NCBI RefSeq assembly: GCF_900100155.1
Contig: NZ_FMTP01000003.1
Span: 600,557-664,556 of the forward strand
Direction: 5' to 3'
Origin: Ancylobacter rudongensis
GTDB taxonomy: Bacteria > Pseudomonadota > Alphaproteobacteria > Rhizobiales > Xanthobacteraceae
Length of the DNA stretch: 64,000 nt
Each line of letters opens with the position of its first letter. Within the stretch, counting starts at the first letter, position 1. Position numbers and translations under genes: made by a program. This document shows, one piece after another, positions 36,715 to 45,553 of this stretch. The notes beneath the pieces were generated by a model, which saw only the letters and a program-made list of their open reading frames with translations, was not told the origin of the DNA and made no database searches.

Positions 36715-37695
36715 TCATGTCGATCGAATTTTGCCCGCGCCAATCGAGAGGCGCAGCAGCCGTTCGGCGTTGCCGTGGCAGACCTTCGCGCGGACGTCCT
36801 CACTGATCGGTGCGAATTCGATGAAGTCGGAGGCGACCTGCGGATCCTCATAGGGATAGTCGACCGAGAACATCACATTGTCGTCGCCCAACGCCTGGAG
36901 GGTCGCGATGAGCGCTCCCGGGTCGCATACCCCCGAGGTGGTGACGGCGATGTTGCGCTTGATGATCGCCGAGGGAAGAGCGTCCGGCGCGAGCGTCTCG
37001 CCGAGGTCGAACTCCCGCCGGCTGTCGAGGCGCCAGAGGAGGAAGGGCAGCGTCTCGCCCATATGGCCGAGAATGATCTTCACCTTGGGAAAGCGCGTGA
37101 GCGTGCCGCCGAAAACAAGCCGCAGCGCATGGGCCGCGGTTTCCGCCGTCCAGGCCCAGATCGGCCCCCCGATTTCGGGGCGATGGGCGAACATGGCGGG
37201 CTGGTCGGCCATGGCGCCGGGATGCAGATAGATCGGGACATCCAGTTCCTCGACACGCTCCCAGAAGGGCAGGTAGCGGTCCTCGTCAAGATAATGCCCG
37301 TTGGTCTGGCCATTGATGAGCGCCCCGCGGAAACCGAGTTCGCTCACGGCCCTCTCCAGTTCGGCCGCTGCCGCCTCGGCGTTTTGCAGGGCGAGATGGG
37401 CGAAGCCAGCGTAGCGATCCGGCCGCTTCTGAACCTCGCTCGCGAGGAAATCGTTGGCGCCGCGCGCAAGCCGGATGGCCTCCTGAGTGTCGCGGACGCC
37501 CTGAACGCCCGGCGTGGTGACGGAGAGCACCATTAGCTCGATGCCGGTCCGGTCCATCATCTCGAGCCGAAGCTCATCGAAATCGACCAGGCGTCGTTCC
37601 ACATCGGCGAAGATGGCGTCGCTCTGCGTCGGTCGCGCCACGTATTTGGCAAGCTCGGGCGTGGTGAAATGCTCTTCGAGCGCGATCTTGCGCAT
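36715..37695 (-). CDS. Amidohydrolase-2 family decarboxylase (gamma-resorcylate type)
   Basis: 326 residues, the normal size for the ACMSD/gamma-resorcylate decarboxylase group. Metal and active-site residues are visible: Glu in the IALEEHF start, His in YLHPGAM, His in ILGHMGE, and Asp in FSVDYPYED. Members reversibly decarboxylate 2,3- or 2,6-dihydroxybenzoates or related 2-hydroxy acids using Mn or Zn. The start at 37695 gives the conserved MRKIALEEHF opening. The gene stands alone next to a secreted protein gene on the same strand. The aromatic substrate is not fixed by sequence. Confidence 0.88.
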   Translation of the reverse strand: MRKIALEEHFTTPELAKYVARPTQSDAIFADVERRLVDFDELRLEMMDRTGIELMVLSVTTPGVQGVRDTQEAIRLARGANDFLASEVQKRPDRYAGFAHLALQNAEAAAAELERAVSELGFRGALINGQTNGHYLDEDRYLPFWERVEELDVPIYLHPGAMADQPAMFAHRPEIGGPIWAWTAETAAHALRLVFGGTLTRFPKVKIILGHMGETLPFLLWRLDSRREFDLGETLAPDALPSAIIKRNIAVTTSGVCDPGALIATLQALGDDNVMFSVDYPYEDPQVASDFIEFAPISEDVRAKVCHGNAERLLRLSIGAGKIRST

Positions 37696-37745
37696 GTACC
37701 CGCTCCTCTGTGGTTGCCGCTGTCGAATGACGATATGCGATCCGA

Positions 37746-38315
37746 TTAGGGCTTGGGAGTGGGGCACGCCTCGGCGGGCGACTTGGTGATCTTGAGCTGT
37801 TCCATCATGAAATCGGCGTTGCTTTTGGAGTCGGCCAGGAGGGCACCCGACCAGTATGCCGTCTTGCAGGTTGCGGCGTCGCAATCGCCGCCCGCGGTCT
37901 GCCATTCGCCCGTGCGGACCACGTCGCACGCGCAGATCGCCTTGTCGGGGTTGGCGGGATCGACGGTGCAGATCTTGTTGAGGCACTGCGACCAGGGCGT
38001 GCCGCTCTCGCATTTCAGCCCCTTCTTGCCGTGCTCGAATTGGGTGAGAGCGAACTGCGAATAGACCGTGCGAACGCCCGCCGCGTCCGTGCTCGGCTGG
38101 ACCGTGTCACAGGCGACCGTCGCAAGATTCGGCCCTTCCTGCACGTCACAGACGCAGATCGAGATGTCGGGGTTGCCCGGCTGGGGGATGCAGGGTGCCG
38201 AAGTGCACAGGGCGAATTGCTGATTGCAGAGATAGTTCTTCGCCGCCGCAGGCTGCGCGAGGCAAAGGGCCATTCCCAGAATGGCGAGCCCGAAGCCCCA
38301 AATCATTGAGCGCAT
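37746..38315 (-). CDS. Secreted protein with two cysteine-rich repeats
   Basis: 189 residues with a clear signal peptide (cleavage after QPAAA, about 25). I do not recognise the family. It contains a tandem duplication: CNQQFALCTSAPC...PDISICVCDVQ (about 30-57) and CLNKICTV...PDKAICACDVV (about 111-132), each followed by a further Cys-Asp. The even number of cysteines and export suggest disulfide-bonded domains in the periplasm or outside. It lies 50 bases upstream of the decarboxylase gene, but no functional link is evident. Confidence 0.75.
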   Translation of the reverse strand: MRSMIWGFGLAILGMALCLAQPAAAKNYLCNQQFALCTSAPCIPQPGNPDISICVCDVQEGPNLATVACDTVQPSTDAAGVRTVYSQFALTQFEHGKKGLKCESGTPWSQCLNKICTVDPANPDKAICACDVVRTGEWQTAGGDCDAATCKTAYWSGALLADSKSNADFMMEQLKITKSPAEACPTPKP

Positions 38316-38479
38316 TACAATTCCCCCCTCAATTCTTTGATGTTACTCGTCACTGTGGGTCTCTGTCCCATTGTGAGCATGCGTAACATGAAAACTCGCA
38401 GCGATCCGCCGCCCAACCTGCTAGGTGTTCAGTCCGGCCGATCAACACATGATTTCGTGCGGGGACGCAGACCAAAGAC

Positions 38480-39406
38480 TCACCCGGAGAGAGGCTGTCT
38501 GGGAAGGCGTTCGCAGCGGGTTGAGAATAAGCGCTCCCCGATAAAGTCGACGAAGACTCTGACTTTCGGCGAGAGGTTGCGGTTGGAGGGCCAGATCAGG
38601 CTGAAATGACCGGGAGCATCGATATGGTCGTCGAGCAGGGTGCGAAGCTCACCTTTCGCGAGGGGATCCCGCGCCAGGAAGTCCGGCATGCAGCCGATGC
38701 CTAGCCCGGCAATGATGGCGCCGCGCAGCGCCTCCATATTGTTGCAGGTCAACACCGTGCGCGTACGCAGATCCGGTCCGTCAGCCGGAAGCGTGAGCGG
38801 CCAGGCCTGTATCTTGCCGCTGTTGGGATAGCGAAAGCGGATGCCGAGATGCCGGTCGAGGTCGCGCGGACACTCTGGCGTGCCGTGCCGTTCAAGATAG
38901 GAGGGCGCGGCGCAGAGCAGCATCTGGAATGGACGCAAGGTCCGCCTCATAAGGCGAGAATCCGGAAGTTCGCCGCTACGGATCGCAACATCGACGCCCT
39001 CGTCGATCAGATCGACGAGGCGGTCATTGAAGTCGAGATCGACATCGATCTCGGGATAGCGCGTCATGAAGTCCGGCAGGACCGGCAACAGCAGGTGGTA
39101 GCTCACGATTGGGGTGCTGACACGCAGGCGCCCCCGTGGCGCGTCCGTCGTGCGGGCCAGCATGGCGCGGGCGTCGTCGAGATCATCGAGAATGCGCCGG
39201 CAGCGCTCGTGGAAGGCGCGACCCTCTTCTGTCAGCCGCAGGCTGCGCGTGGAGCGCTGGAATAGGCGGATGCCGAGCTGCTGTTCGAGTTTGGTCACGG
39301 CCTTGCCAACCGCGGACGCGGAGAGGCCGAGCATGCGTCCGGCTGCCACGAAGCTGCCGAGATCGGCAGTTCGGACGAAGGCTATCAAGCCGCTGAGCGA
39401 GTCCAT
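38480..39406 (-). CDS. LysR-family transcriptional regulator
   Basis: 308 residues. The N-terminal winged helix-turn-helix (1-60) has FVAAGRMLGLSASAVGKAVTKLEQQLG, followed by the RSTRSLRLTEEG wing typical of the CrgA/DsdC-like clade that often controls drug or quinone responses. The effector domain runs from about 88 to 295. It diverges from a DHA2 efflux gene, with an inverted repeat between them, so it most likely controls that pump and itself. Confidence 0.9.
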   Translation of the reverse strand: MDSLSGLIAFVRTADLGSFVAAGRMLGLSASAVGKAVTKLEQQLGIRLFQRSTRSLRLTEEGRAFHERCRRILDDLDDARAMLARTTDAPRGRLRVSTPIVSYHLLLPVLPDFMTRYPEIDVDLDFNDRLVDLIDEGVDVAIRSGELPDSRLMRRTLRPFQMLLCAAPSYLERHGTPECPRDLDRHLGIRFRYPNSGKIQAWPLTLPADGPDLRTRTVLTCNNMEALRGAIIAGLGIGCMPDFLARDPLAKGELRTLLDDHIDAPGHFSLIWPSNRNLSPKVRVFVDFIGERLFSTRCERLPRQPLSG

Positions 39407-39440
39407 TCAGGCCCTTTCGACACAGGGGTATTCGAGCGTT

Positions 39441-39463
39441 CTGTTCCGATAAGAGCGGAATAG
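39441..39463. promoter_or_regulatory. Inverted repeat between LysR and efflux genes
   Basis: CTGTTCCG (39441-39448) and CGGAATAG (39456-39463) are inverted arms with one mismatch around 7 bases, in the 157-base divergent spacer. It contains nested T...A dyad positions like a LysR box. Binding by the adjacent LysR protein is inference. Confidence 0.45.
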
Positions 39464-39563
39464 GCGGTTCATTGGCAGAGATTCCCTCAAGATTATCCTG
39501 TTTCGACAGAATGGCGAGCGCGGGCTGAGTTAGCGGCGCCGTCCGAACAAGGGCCTTCGACAT

Positions 39564-41120
39564 ATGACGCAAACCATCACGCGGCCGCGCGCGGCCGAAC
39601 AGGCGCTCGTGCTCCTTTCTGTCTGCCTCGCCGCTGCCGCGATGCCGCTGACCTTCACCGGGCCGGCAGTGGCGCTTCCCACCATCGGTAAAGCGCTGGG
39701 CGGCAGCCCGATCGCGCTCAACTGGGTCACCAACGGCTTCATGCTGACGTTCGGATCGAGCCTGATGGCAGCGGGCGGACTGGCGGATGCTTATGGCCGC
39801 AAGCGCGTCTTCCTCGTCGGCGTCGGTGCGTTCGCCCTGTGCTCGCTGGCATTGACCGTTGTGCCCGACATCCTCTGGTTCGATCTGGGGCGGGCGGCGC
39901 AGGGCTGCGCGGCCGCGGCCGCCTTTTCCAGCGGCATGGCGGCGCTCGCGCAGGAGTTCGAGGGGGCTGCGCGCACCCGTGCCTTCAGCATCGTCGGGAC
40001 GAGCTTCGGCGTCGGCCTCGCCTTCGGACCGGTCGCATCGGGGCTGATGATCGACGCTTTCGGCTGGCGCAGTATCTTTGCGCTCGTGGTCGTTCTTGCA
40101 ATGCTCGCCCTGGGATTGGGCGCATGCTTCCTACGCGAGACACGCGACCCTGACGCCGCCGGCCTCGACTGGCCGGGCGCGCTCAGCTTCACGCTGGCCC
40201 TGGCGCTCTTCACCTATGGCATCCTTCTGGCACCCGAGCGCGGCTGGACCGAACCGACCGTGATCGGTGTGCTGACGGGCTCTGTCGCACTCTTCATCGC
40301 TTTCGGCGCGATCGAGCGGCGTGTCATGCGGCCGATGCTCGATCTCACTTTGTTCCGCTATCCCCGGTTCGTCGGGGTGCAACTGCTGGCGGCTGCCCCG
40401 GCCTATGCTTTCGTCGTGCTGCTGATCCTGCTGCCGGTGCGCTTCATCGGCGTCGAGGGCATGAGCGAGATCGCGGCCGGCCGATTGATGATCGCGCTTT
40501 CCGCGCCGCTGCTGGTTCTGCCGGTTGCGGCCGGACTGCTGACGCGTTGCTTGTCACCAGCGGTGATCTGCGGCGTAGGCCTGCTGATCTGCGCCGTCGG
40601 CCTGTTCTGGCTGAGCCGCCTCCCGCTTGGGGGCGAGACAATGGCCGTTGTTCAGCCCATGGCATTGATCGGCATCGGCATTAGCCTGCCGTGGGGACTG
40701 ATGGACGGGCTTGCCGTCAGTGTCGTGCCCAAGGAGCGCGCCGGCATGGCGACCGGCATCTTCAGCACGACGCGCGTGGCCGGTGAAGGTGTGGCGCTCG
40801 CCGTGGTCAGCGCTGTGCTGTCGGCGCTGACGGCGCAACATCTCGCTGCTAGCGGGCTGGCAGCGCATGCAAGCCCGGCCGCCCAGCGGCTCGTCACCGG
40901 CGATATCGGGAGCGCGGCGGCCGCCTTGCCGCAGATGAGCCACGCTGCGCTCGTCCAGAGCTATGGCGACGCCTTCGCGACATTGCTCCTGATGCTCTGC
41001 GTCATCACAGTCATCACCGCTGTTGTCGTCTTCACCTTCCTCGGGCGCAGAGCGGAGCAGGGAACCGAGCCGGGGGTGAAGACGGAAGGGGGCCCCTGCC
41101 CCTGCACGTCGGAAACCTGA
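39564..41120 (+). CDS. DHA2-family MFS drug efflux transporter (14 helices)
   Basis: 518 residues with about 14 membrane helices. Early motifs include PTIGKALGGSPIALNWVTNGFML and the loop GGLADAYGRKRVFLVG; motif C-like Gly/Pro residues lie in FGVGLAFGPVASG. These mark proton antiporters of the EmrB/QacA class. The C-terminal 30 residues are polar and end abruptly beside a CBS-domain remnant, so the last few codons may be fusion-derived. The divergent LysR gene is the likely regulator. Confidence 0.9.
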   Translation: MTQTITRPRAAEQALVLLSVCLAAAAMPLTFTGPAVALPTIGKALGGSPIALNWVTNGFMLTFGSSLMAAGGLADAYGRKRVFLVGVGAFALCSLALTVVPDILWFDLGRAAQGCAAAAAFSSGMAALAQEFEGAARTRAFSIVGTSFGVGLAFGPVASGLMIDAFGWRSIFALVVVLAMLALGLGACFLRETRDPDAAGLDWPGALSFTLALALFTYGILLAPERGWTEPTVIGVLTGSVALFIAFGAIERRVMRPMLDLTLFRYPRFVGVQLLAAAPAYAFVVLLILLPVRFIGVEGMSEIAAGRLMIALSAPLLVLPVAAGLLTRCLSPAVICGVGLLICAVGLFWLSRLPLGGETMAVVQPMALIGIGISLPWGLMDGLAVSVVPKERAGMATGIFSTTRVAGEGVALAVVSAVLSALTAQHLAASGLAAHASPAAQRLVTGDIGSAAAALPQMSHAALVQSYGDAFATLLLMLCVITVITAVVVFTFLGRRAEQGTEPGVKTEGGPCPCTSET

Positions 41121-41415
41121 CTTGGACGGACCTGGCCGCCGCTCTGGAGCGGACGGGCGAGACCTTCCACATTGACGTGAACGATCTCGAGCGGCTGTTG
41201 CGCGAGATCGAGCAGAGGGCGTTGGCGCGCTCCGACCGAGACCTTCCCTGCGCGGACATCATGCATGCGTGCGTCGTGGCGGCCCGCATAACGATGTCGG
41301 TGGATGAGGTGCGCGCCGTGTCCATGCCGTCTTCATCGTGGACGCCGCACGTCGTCCTCTTGGGGTGGTAACGGAGGCGGATTGGCTCGCCGTGCTGAGA
41401 CGTGGTCTGGCTCGA
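41100..41415 (+). pseudogene. CBS-domain remnant, probably from an HPP-family protein
   Basis: Two frames together spell part of a CBS protein. The first (41100-41310) reads DLAAALERTGETFHID, DLERLLREIEQRAL, CADIM, MSVDEVRA. The second (about 41318-41415) reads HAVFIVDAARRPLGVVTEADWL. About 15-20 bases and the frame are lost between them. The linker before the CBS part resembles the C-terminal half of HPP-family membrane proteins, whose membrane portion is missing here. It cannot make a working protein. Confidence 0.65.
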
Positions 41416-41561
41416 AAACGCGGACCGGCCGGCGGTGATGCGCGTGCTGACGCCGCCGCGAACGGCTGCCCACGCAGCCTTTCCAGGAGGCAGGCCGGGC
41501 GACGTCACGCCGGAGCGGAACCGGGAGAGCGATGCTCGGCAAGCGGCACGACGCCGGAATG

Positions 41562-42770
41562 TTATGAGCCCTCGAGGGCGTGTCCCAGCCCGGCGCGCGA
41601 GGGGGTGGGCGGGAACCTCAAAATGGCCCTGACGCTGGCTTTCAGGTCGACTTCTCCTGCCGCGACGGCCCGGTCGTAAAGGATTGCGTCGAGTTCGGCG
41701 GTTTCACCTCCGCTCACCGGCAGACCCAGCTCCCGCCTTCGGCGAAGGTAGGCTGCCGCCGCGCGGCGAAGCGCGAAGATGTCGCCGGCGCGGGCCGCGC
41801 GCTTCAGCCGGCGGCGCGTCGGGTCGACGGGGGAGAGCCGCCGCAGGGCGCGCAGAAGAGGCGCCCTGCGGCGCGGCGCCAGCCCGGAGATGCACAGGCC
41901 GAGCCCGGTCAGGGTCCCCGCCAGCAGTACCGCCCCACCTACCCACGCCTGCCCGGCCGCCAGCCGGCCGGTGCCGCTGCGATTGTCGTTGAAGCTGGCG
42001 TAGCCGAAGGGAAGGGCGGGGATTTCTGCTGTCCGCATCTGGCGCGTCACCGTGTCGAACCAGGGAATGGAGACCGGCGGCAGCACGCCGGGTTCTCCGG
42101 TCTTGGGGCGCAGATGCCATTCCCAGACCAGCGTCGTCACCGGGCCGGCGGGCGTGGGGAGCATCTCGCGCTGTTCCGGAGCGGCGAAGCTGATGAGCCA
42201 GGGCTCGCGCATGGCCGGACGCGCCGGCAGCATGTGCGGCAGCGTGCCCTCCACCTTCAGCGTAACCCGGCGCACCAGCGTGTCGCCGTCGCGCAGCGCG
42301 CCCGGCGCGGCCGACAGCGTGTCCTCGACTGTGAGGCTTCGGGCGGACAGCGGCGTTCCCTCGCCCGGATAGGGCGCGACGAAAAAGCTGACCGGCGGCG
42401 CCGTCACGTCGAGCGGGGCGCGCAGATTCTTCTCGTCGACCACGGTGAGCTGATGCGTTACCGGGCCGAGCGATATTGTCCCGGCTCGCCGGGGGAAGAC
42501 GGCGAGGCGCCGCTCGAACACCCGGACGGTGCGCCCGTCGATCTCCTCGTCCCGCCACTGGTCGCGGGCAAGCTGCATCCAGTCGTACTCCTGCGAGCCG
42601 GGGAAGCTCAGCGTCTCCAGCGCGATCCGGCTGGTGTATTCGCCCCGCAGCGTCACCGGGATCATCTCGCCGACAACCGGACGCGCACCCTCCGGCAGCA
42701 GCAGCCGCAGGCTGTCCGCATGGGCGCCGCTCGCGATCAGGAGCAGAAGCAGGCCTATCCATCTCACCAT
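41562..42770 (-). CDS. BatD-like membrane-anchored protein
   Basis: 402 residues with a signal peptide ending in GAHA (about 18), two or more beta-sandwich domains (about 20-270) and a C-terminal helix (AWVGGAVLLAGTLTGLGLCI) followed by an Arg-rich cytoplasmic tail with possible TPR-like helices. This matches BatD of MoxR/VWA operons, a periplasmic protein thought to work with BatA/B in envelope stress or enzyme maturation. It is the last gene of the operon, with its start overlapping the preceding TPR gene. Confidence 0.8.
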   Translation of the reverse strand: MVRWIGLLLLLIASGAHADSLRLLLPEGARPVVGEMIPVTLRGEYTSRIALETLSFPGSQEYDWMQLARDQWRDEEIDGRTVRVFERRLAVFPRRAGTISLGPVTHQLTVVDEKNLRAPLDVTAPPVSFFVAPYPGEGTPLSARSLTVEDTLSAAPGALRDGDTLVRRVTLKVEGTLPHMLPARPAMREPWLISFAAPEQREMLPTPAGPVTTLVWEWHLRPKTGEPGVLPPVSIPWFDTVTRQMRTAEIPALPFGYASFNDNRSGTGRLAAGQAWVGGAVLLAGTLTGLGLCISGLAPRRRAPLLRALRRLSPVDPTRRRLKRAARAGDIFALRRAAAAYLRRRRELGLPVSGGETAELDAILYDRAVAAGEVDLKASVRAILRFPPTPSRAGLGHALEGS

Positions 42771-43396
42771 TTCTCGCCCTCTTCCGGCCGCAGCAGGCCA
42801 AGGCCCGCTCGCCGCTCATATTCTCTGCGCAGGCGCAGGCGCAGGAATTCGCCGGGATCGTCGGCGAGCGTTTCCAGCCACGCATCGGACGCGGCGAACC
42901 CGCGCGCCTCAATCGGCTTCTTCCATGCGGGATCGGGCGTGCCCGCCATAGTGGGGCCGTCTGCCTGCGCCGAGGGGCCGAGACCGCCTTCGCCGGGCAG
43001 CCGCCCCGGCACCTTGGCTTCGCCGGTGGTCTTCGGCACCATGGCATCGACCAGATCGCGCAGCCGGCGCGCCTCTTCGTCGGAGGGACTGGCGAAGAGC
43101 ACGGCGTCGAAATAGGCGACCGACAGGGCGTACCGGCCAGTGGCGGCGAGCGTCAGAGCGCGGTTGAAGGTCTGGCTGCGCCCCGCCTCGGCGAAGGCGG
43201 CATCGGCCGCAGCGTAGTCGCCCGCGCGGTACAGGGCGAGCCCGCGGGCCGCCGCGTCGTCCAGCAGCCGCGCGGCCGCGCCGGGCGCCCCGCTCTGCAA
43301 CAGCAGGCGCCCCCAGGCGGCAGGGCCGGCAATGAGGACGCAGGCGAGCCCGGCCACGGCAACGAGCGCCAGACGCGGGCGCAGGGCGCTGGTCAT
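42764..43396 (-). CDS. BatC-like TPR protein
   Basis: 210 residues. An N-terminal membrane anchor or signal (ALVAVAGLACVLIAGPAAWG) is followed by two or so TPR-like helix pairs (RGLALYRAGDYAAADAAF, FNRALTLAATGRYALSVAYFDAVL) and a Pro/Gly-rich tail. In Bat operons the TPR protein BatC sits next to VWA protein BatB, as here. Start and stop overlap both neighbours, so expression is coupled. Confidence 0.78.
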   Translation of the reverse strand: MTSALRPRLALVAVAGLACVLIAGPAAWGRLLLQSGAPGAAARLLDDAAARGLALYRAGDYAAADAAFAEAGRSQTFNRALTLAATGRYALSVAYFDAVLFASPSDEEARRLRDLVDAMVPKTTGEAKVPGRLPGEGGLGPSAQADGPTMAGTPDPAWKKPIEARGFAASDAWLETLADDPGEFLRLRLRREYERRAGLGLLRPEEGEKW

Positions 43397-44277
43397 CCGC
43401 GCCTCCGGAAAAGGCCGAGCAGCGGCAGTCCAGCGAGGCCGGCGAGGTAGGGGCCGAGATCGAGGAACGCCAGAGCCGCGAGCGCCGAGTCCCGCTCCAG
43501 CGTCGCCTGCCGCGACAGCCGACGGAGCACCGGGCCAGGTGCACGGGCGGGAGCGGCGAGGCTTGCAAGTGCTTCGAGCCCAGCTGCGTCGGCCGTGCCG
43601 CCCGCCGGGCCGGTAAGGGTGAGCGCGGAAAGCCGCACGCCGTCGGCGGCAAGACGCTCGGCCTCCGCGCGCGTGGCTTCATCGACGCCGCCGCCGTCGG
43701 ACACCAGCACGAGATCCGCGTCCCCAACGCCCTGCAGCATCTGCCGCGCCAGCGCCAGTGCACTGGCGGGGCGGCTCCCGCTGCCCGGCATGGTGTCGGC
43801 GCCGAGCACGGCGATCTGGCTCTCCAGCGTCGCCGGATCGGCCGTGGGCGCCGCCACCTCATAGGCCTCACCGGAATAGAGCAGCATCCCGACCGGCCGC
43901 CCGGAGGCGGCCGTCAATAGAGTGGCGGCGGCGGCCTGCGCGTCGGTGAGCGCGGGGCTCTCCGTCACCGAGGGCGACATGTCCAGGGCGATCAGGACCG
44001 CCCCACTCCCCGCGAGAAGCGGCGCGTCCGCGCGCGGCACTGCAGGGCCGCAGAGGCCGAGGCAAAGCAGGGCTGCCGAGGCCAGCAAAGCCACACCCTG
44101 GCGCGGGGCTCTCCCCTGCAGATGCCCCAGCGCCCGCATCGCCGCGAACATGGTCGGCGGCATCACCCGCTCCCAGCCCCCGCCAGCGGGGCCGCGCCGC
44201 CATTGCCACAGCGCCAGGACAAGGAGGAGCGGCAGCACTGCGAGCCACCATGGACGCAGCAGGACGAGTTCACTCAT
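43393..44277 (-). CDS. VWA-domain membrane protein (BatB-like)
   Basis: 294 residues. It has membrane helices near the N-terminus (WWLAVLPLLLVLALW and ALLASAALLCLGLCG) and a VWA domain (about 88-255) with MIDAS motif DMSPS (VLIALDMSPSVTE), followed by a final C-terminal helix. The ATG at 44277 overlaps the preceding VWA gene's stop. Two VWA proteins side by side, both membrane-anchored with the VWA domain facing the periplasm, is the usual BatA-BatB arrangement. Confidence 0.85.
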   Translation of the reverse strand: MSELVLLRPWWLAVLPLLLVLALWQWRRGPAGGGWERVMPPTMFAAMRALGHLQGRAPRQGVALLASAALLCLGLCGPAVPRADAPLLAGSGAVLIALDMSPSVTESPALTDAQAAAATLLTAASGRPVGMLLYSGEAYEVAAPTADPATLESQIAVLGADTMPGSGSRPASALALARQMLQGVGDADLVLVSDGGGVDEATRAEAERLAADGVRLSALTLTGPAGGTADAAGLEALASLAAPARAPGPVLRRLSRQATLERDSALAALAFLDLGPYLAGLAGLPLLGLFRRRG

Positions 44278-45215
44278 GTCCGCCTCCATGCGGCGAGCAG
44301 CAGCACCAGTGCCAGTGCCGCGCCACCGGGCCACATCCAGAGCGGGCGCCAGTAGCGCGATGGCGGGCGCTTCATCGGGTTCGGCTCGAGCTGGTCCAGC
44401 GTTGCCGCCATCGCCTCCAGGTCCTCCATGCCACGCACCCGGAAGCTGGTGCCGCCGCCGACCTCGGCTATCTCCCGCAAGGCCACGGCGTCCACCGCGT
44501 CGCGCGAGTCCGGCTGGCCCTCCAGATCCTCCGGGCCGAGGGCGATGGTGTGCACCCGCACCCCATGCCCGGCCGCGAGCCGCGCCACATCCGCTGCCTG
44601 AACCTTGCCCGACGTATCCATGCCGTCCGACAGCAGGACGACGACCTTGGTCGTCGCATCGCTTGCCATGATGCGCCGCGTCGCCAGCCCCAGCCCGTCC
44701 GATATGGCGGTGGAGCGGCCCGAAATGCCGATCTGGGCGATGTCGATGGCGCGGGCCACCGAGGCGACGTCGAACGTCGGCGGCTGCGCCACATAGGCCC
44801 GGTCGCCGAAGATCACGAGCCCAATCCGGTCGCCGCGACGCGCCGCGACGAAGCGCGCGGCGACGCGCTTGACGGCATCAAGCCGCGAGAGCGGCCTGCC
44901 GTCGAGTACGAAGTCCTCCTTAAGCATGCTGCCGGAGAGGTCGAGAGCAAGCAGGATCTCGCGGCCGGAGGCGGTCACCGGTTCACGCGTCGCCGCGACC
45001 TGGGGGCCGGCGAGTGCCACCACCAGCGCGACCCAGGCCGCGAGGAGAACCGCGCCTGCCACCCGATCCCCCCCGCCGCGAGCCGTCAGCGCTGCGGCGA
45101 AGGCACCGGGCGCGACGCGCAGCCCGACCTCCGCCGGCGCCCGACCGGCGAGAAGAAGACGCGCCAGCACGGGAAGCGGAAGCAGCAGCAGGACCAGGGG
45201 AAACGCCAGCGTCAT
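44274..45215 (-). CDS. VWA-domain membrane protein (BatA-like)
   Basis: 313 residues. N-terminal helices (PLVLLLLPLPVLARLLL and AGAVLLAAWVALVVALA), then a VWA domain (about 85-280) with a complete MIDAS set: DLSGS (LALDLSGSMLKEDF), the Thr in GRSTAISDG, and the Asp in LLSDGMD. A C-terminal helix follows. MIDAS residues suggest Mg-dependent protein binding. The gene overlaps the small membrane protein before it and the second VWA gene after it. Confidence 0.87.
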   Translation of the reverse strand: MTLAFPLVLLLLPLPVLARLLLAGRAPAEVGLRVAPGAFAAALTARGGGDRVAGAVLLAAWVALVVALAGPQVAATREPVTASGREILLALDLSGSMLKEDFVLDGRPLSRLDAVKRVAARFVAARRGDRIGLVIFGDRAYVAQPPTFDVASVARAIDIAQIGISGRSTAISDGLGLATRRIMASDATTKVVVLLSDGMDTSGKVQAADVARLAAGHGVRVHTIALGPEDLEGQPDSRDAVDAVALREIAEVGGGTSFRVRGMEDLEAMAATLDQLEPNPMKRPPSRYWRPLWMWPGGAALALVLLLAAWRRT

Positions 45216-45553
45216 CGCCGCGGGCGCCTTGCCGCCAGCGCAATGCGCTCGATCTCTTCCGGTTCAAGCGCTGGCGCGCTGCCATAGGCCATGGCACGCA
45301 ACGCTTCCGGCAGATGCCCGAGAAGGCGGCCGATCGCCAGCACCCGCTCCTGCGGCGGCATCCCACGCGTGGCGCGCACAAGCGCCCGCCGCGACGGGCG
45401 GTAGGCGAAGAAGGGCGCTGCCAGCAGCGACAGCACCGCCGCCACCAGCAGGCCAGCGCCGAACAGCAGCAGCAGGTCGGCAGCGTTCATCTGCGTCAGC
45501 GCCGGCGGCAGGCGTCCCTCCGGCAGGGCAGCGATGAGTTCAGCAGGCGTCAT
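45212..45553 (-). CDS. Small membrane protein of the Bat operon (DUF4381-like)
   Basis: 113 residues with one strong membrane helix (LLLLFGAGLLVAAVLSLLAA, about 27-48) and a cytoplasmic helical tail of about 60 residues. DUF4381-type proteins occupy exactly this place between the DUF58 and VWA genes in proteobacterial MoxR operons, where they probably help assemble the VWA proteins. Family assignment rests more on position and topology than on motifs. Both ends overlap neighbouring genes. Confidence 0.7.
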   Translation of the reverse strand: MTPAELIAALPEGRLPPALTQMNAADLLLLFGAGLLVAAVLSLLAAPFFAYRPSRRALVRATRGMPPQERVLAIGRLLGHLPEALRAMAYGSAPALEPEEIERIALAARRPRR

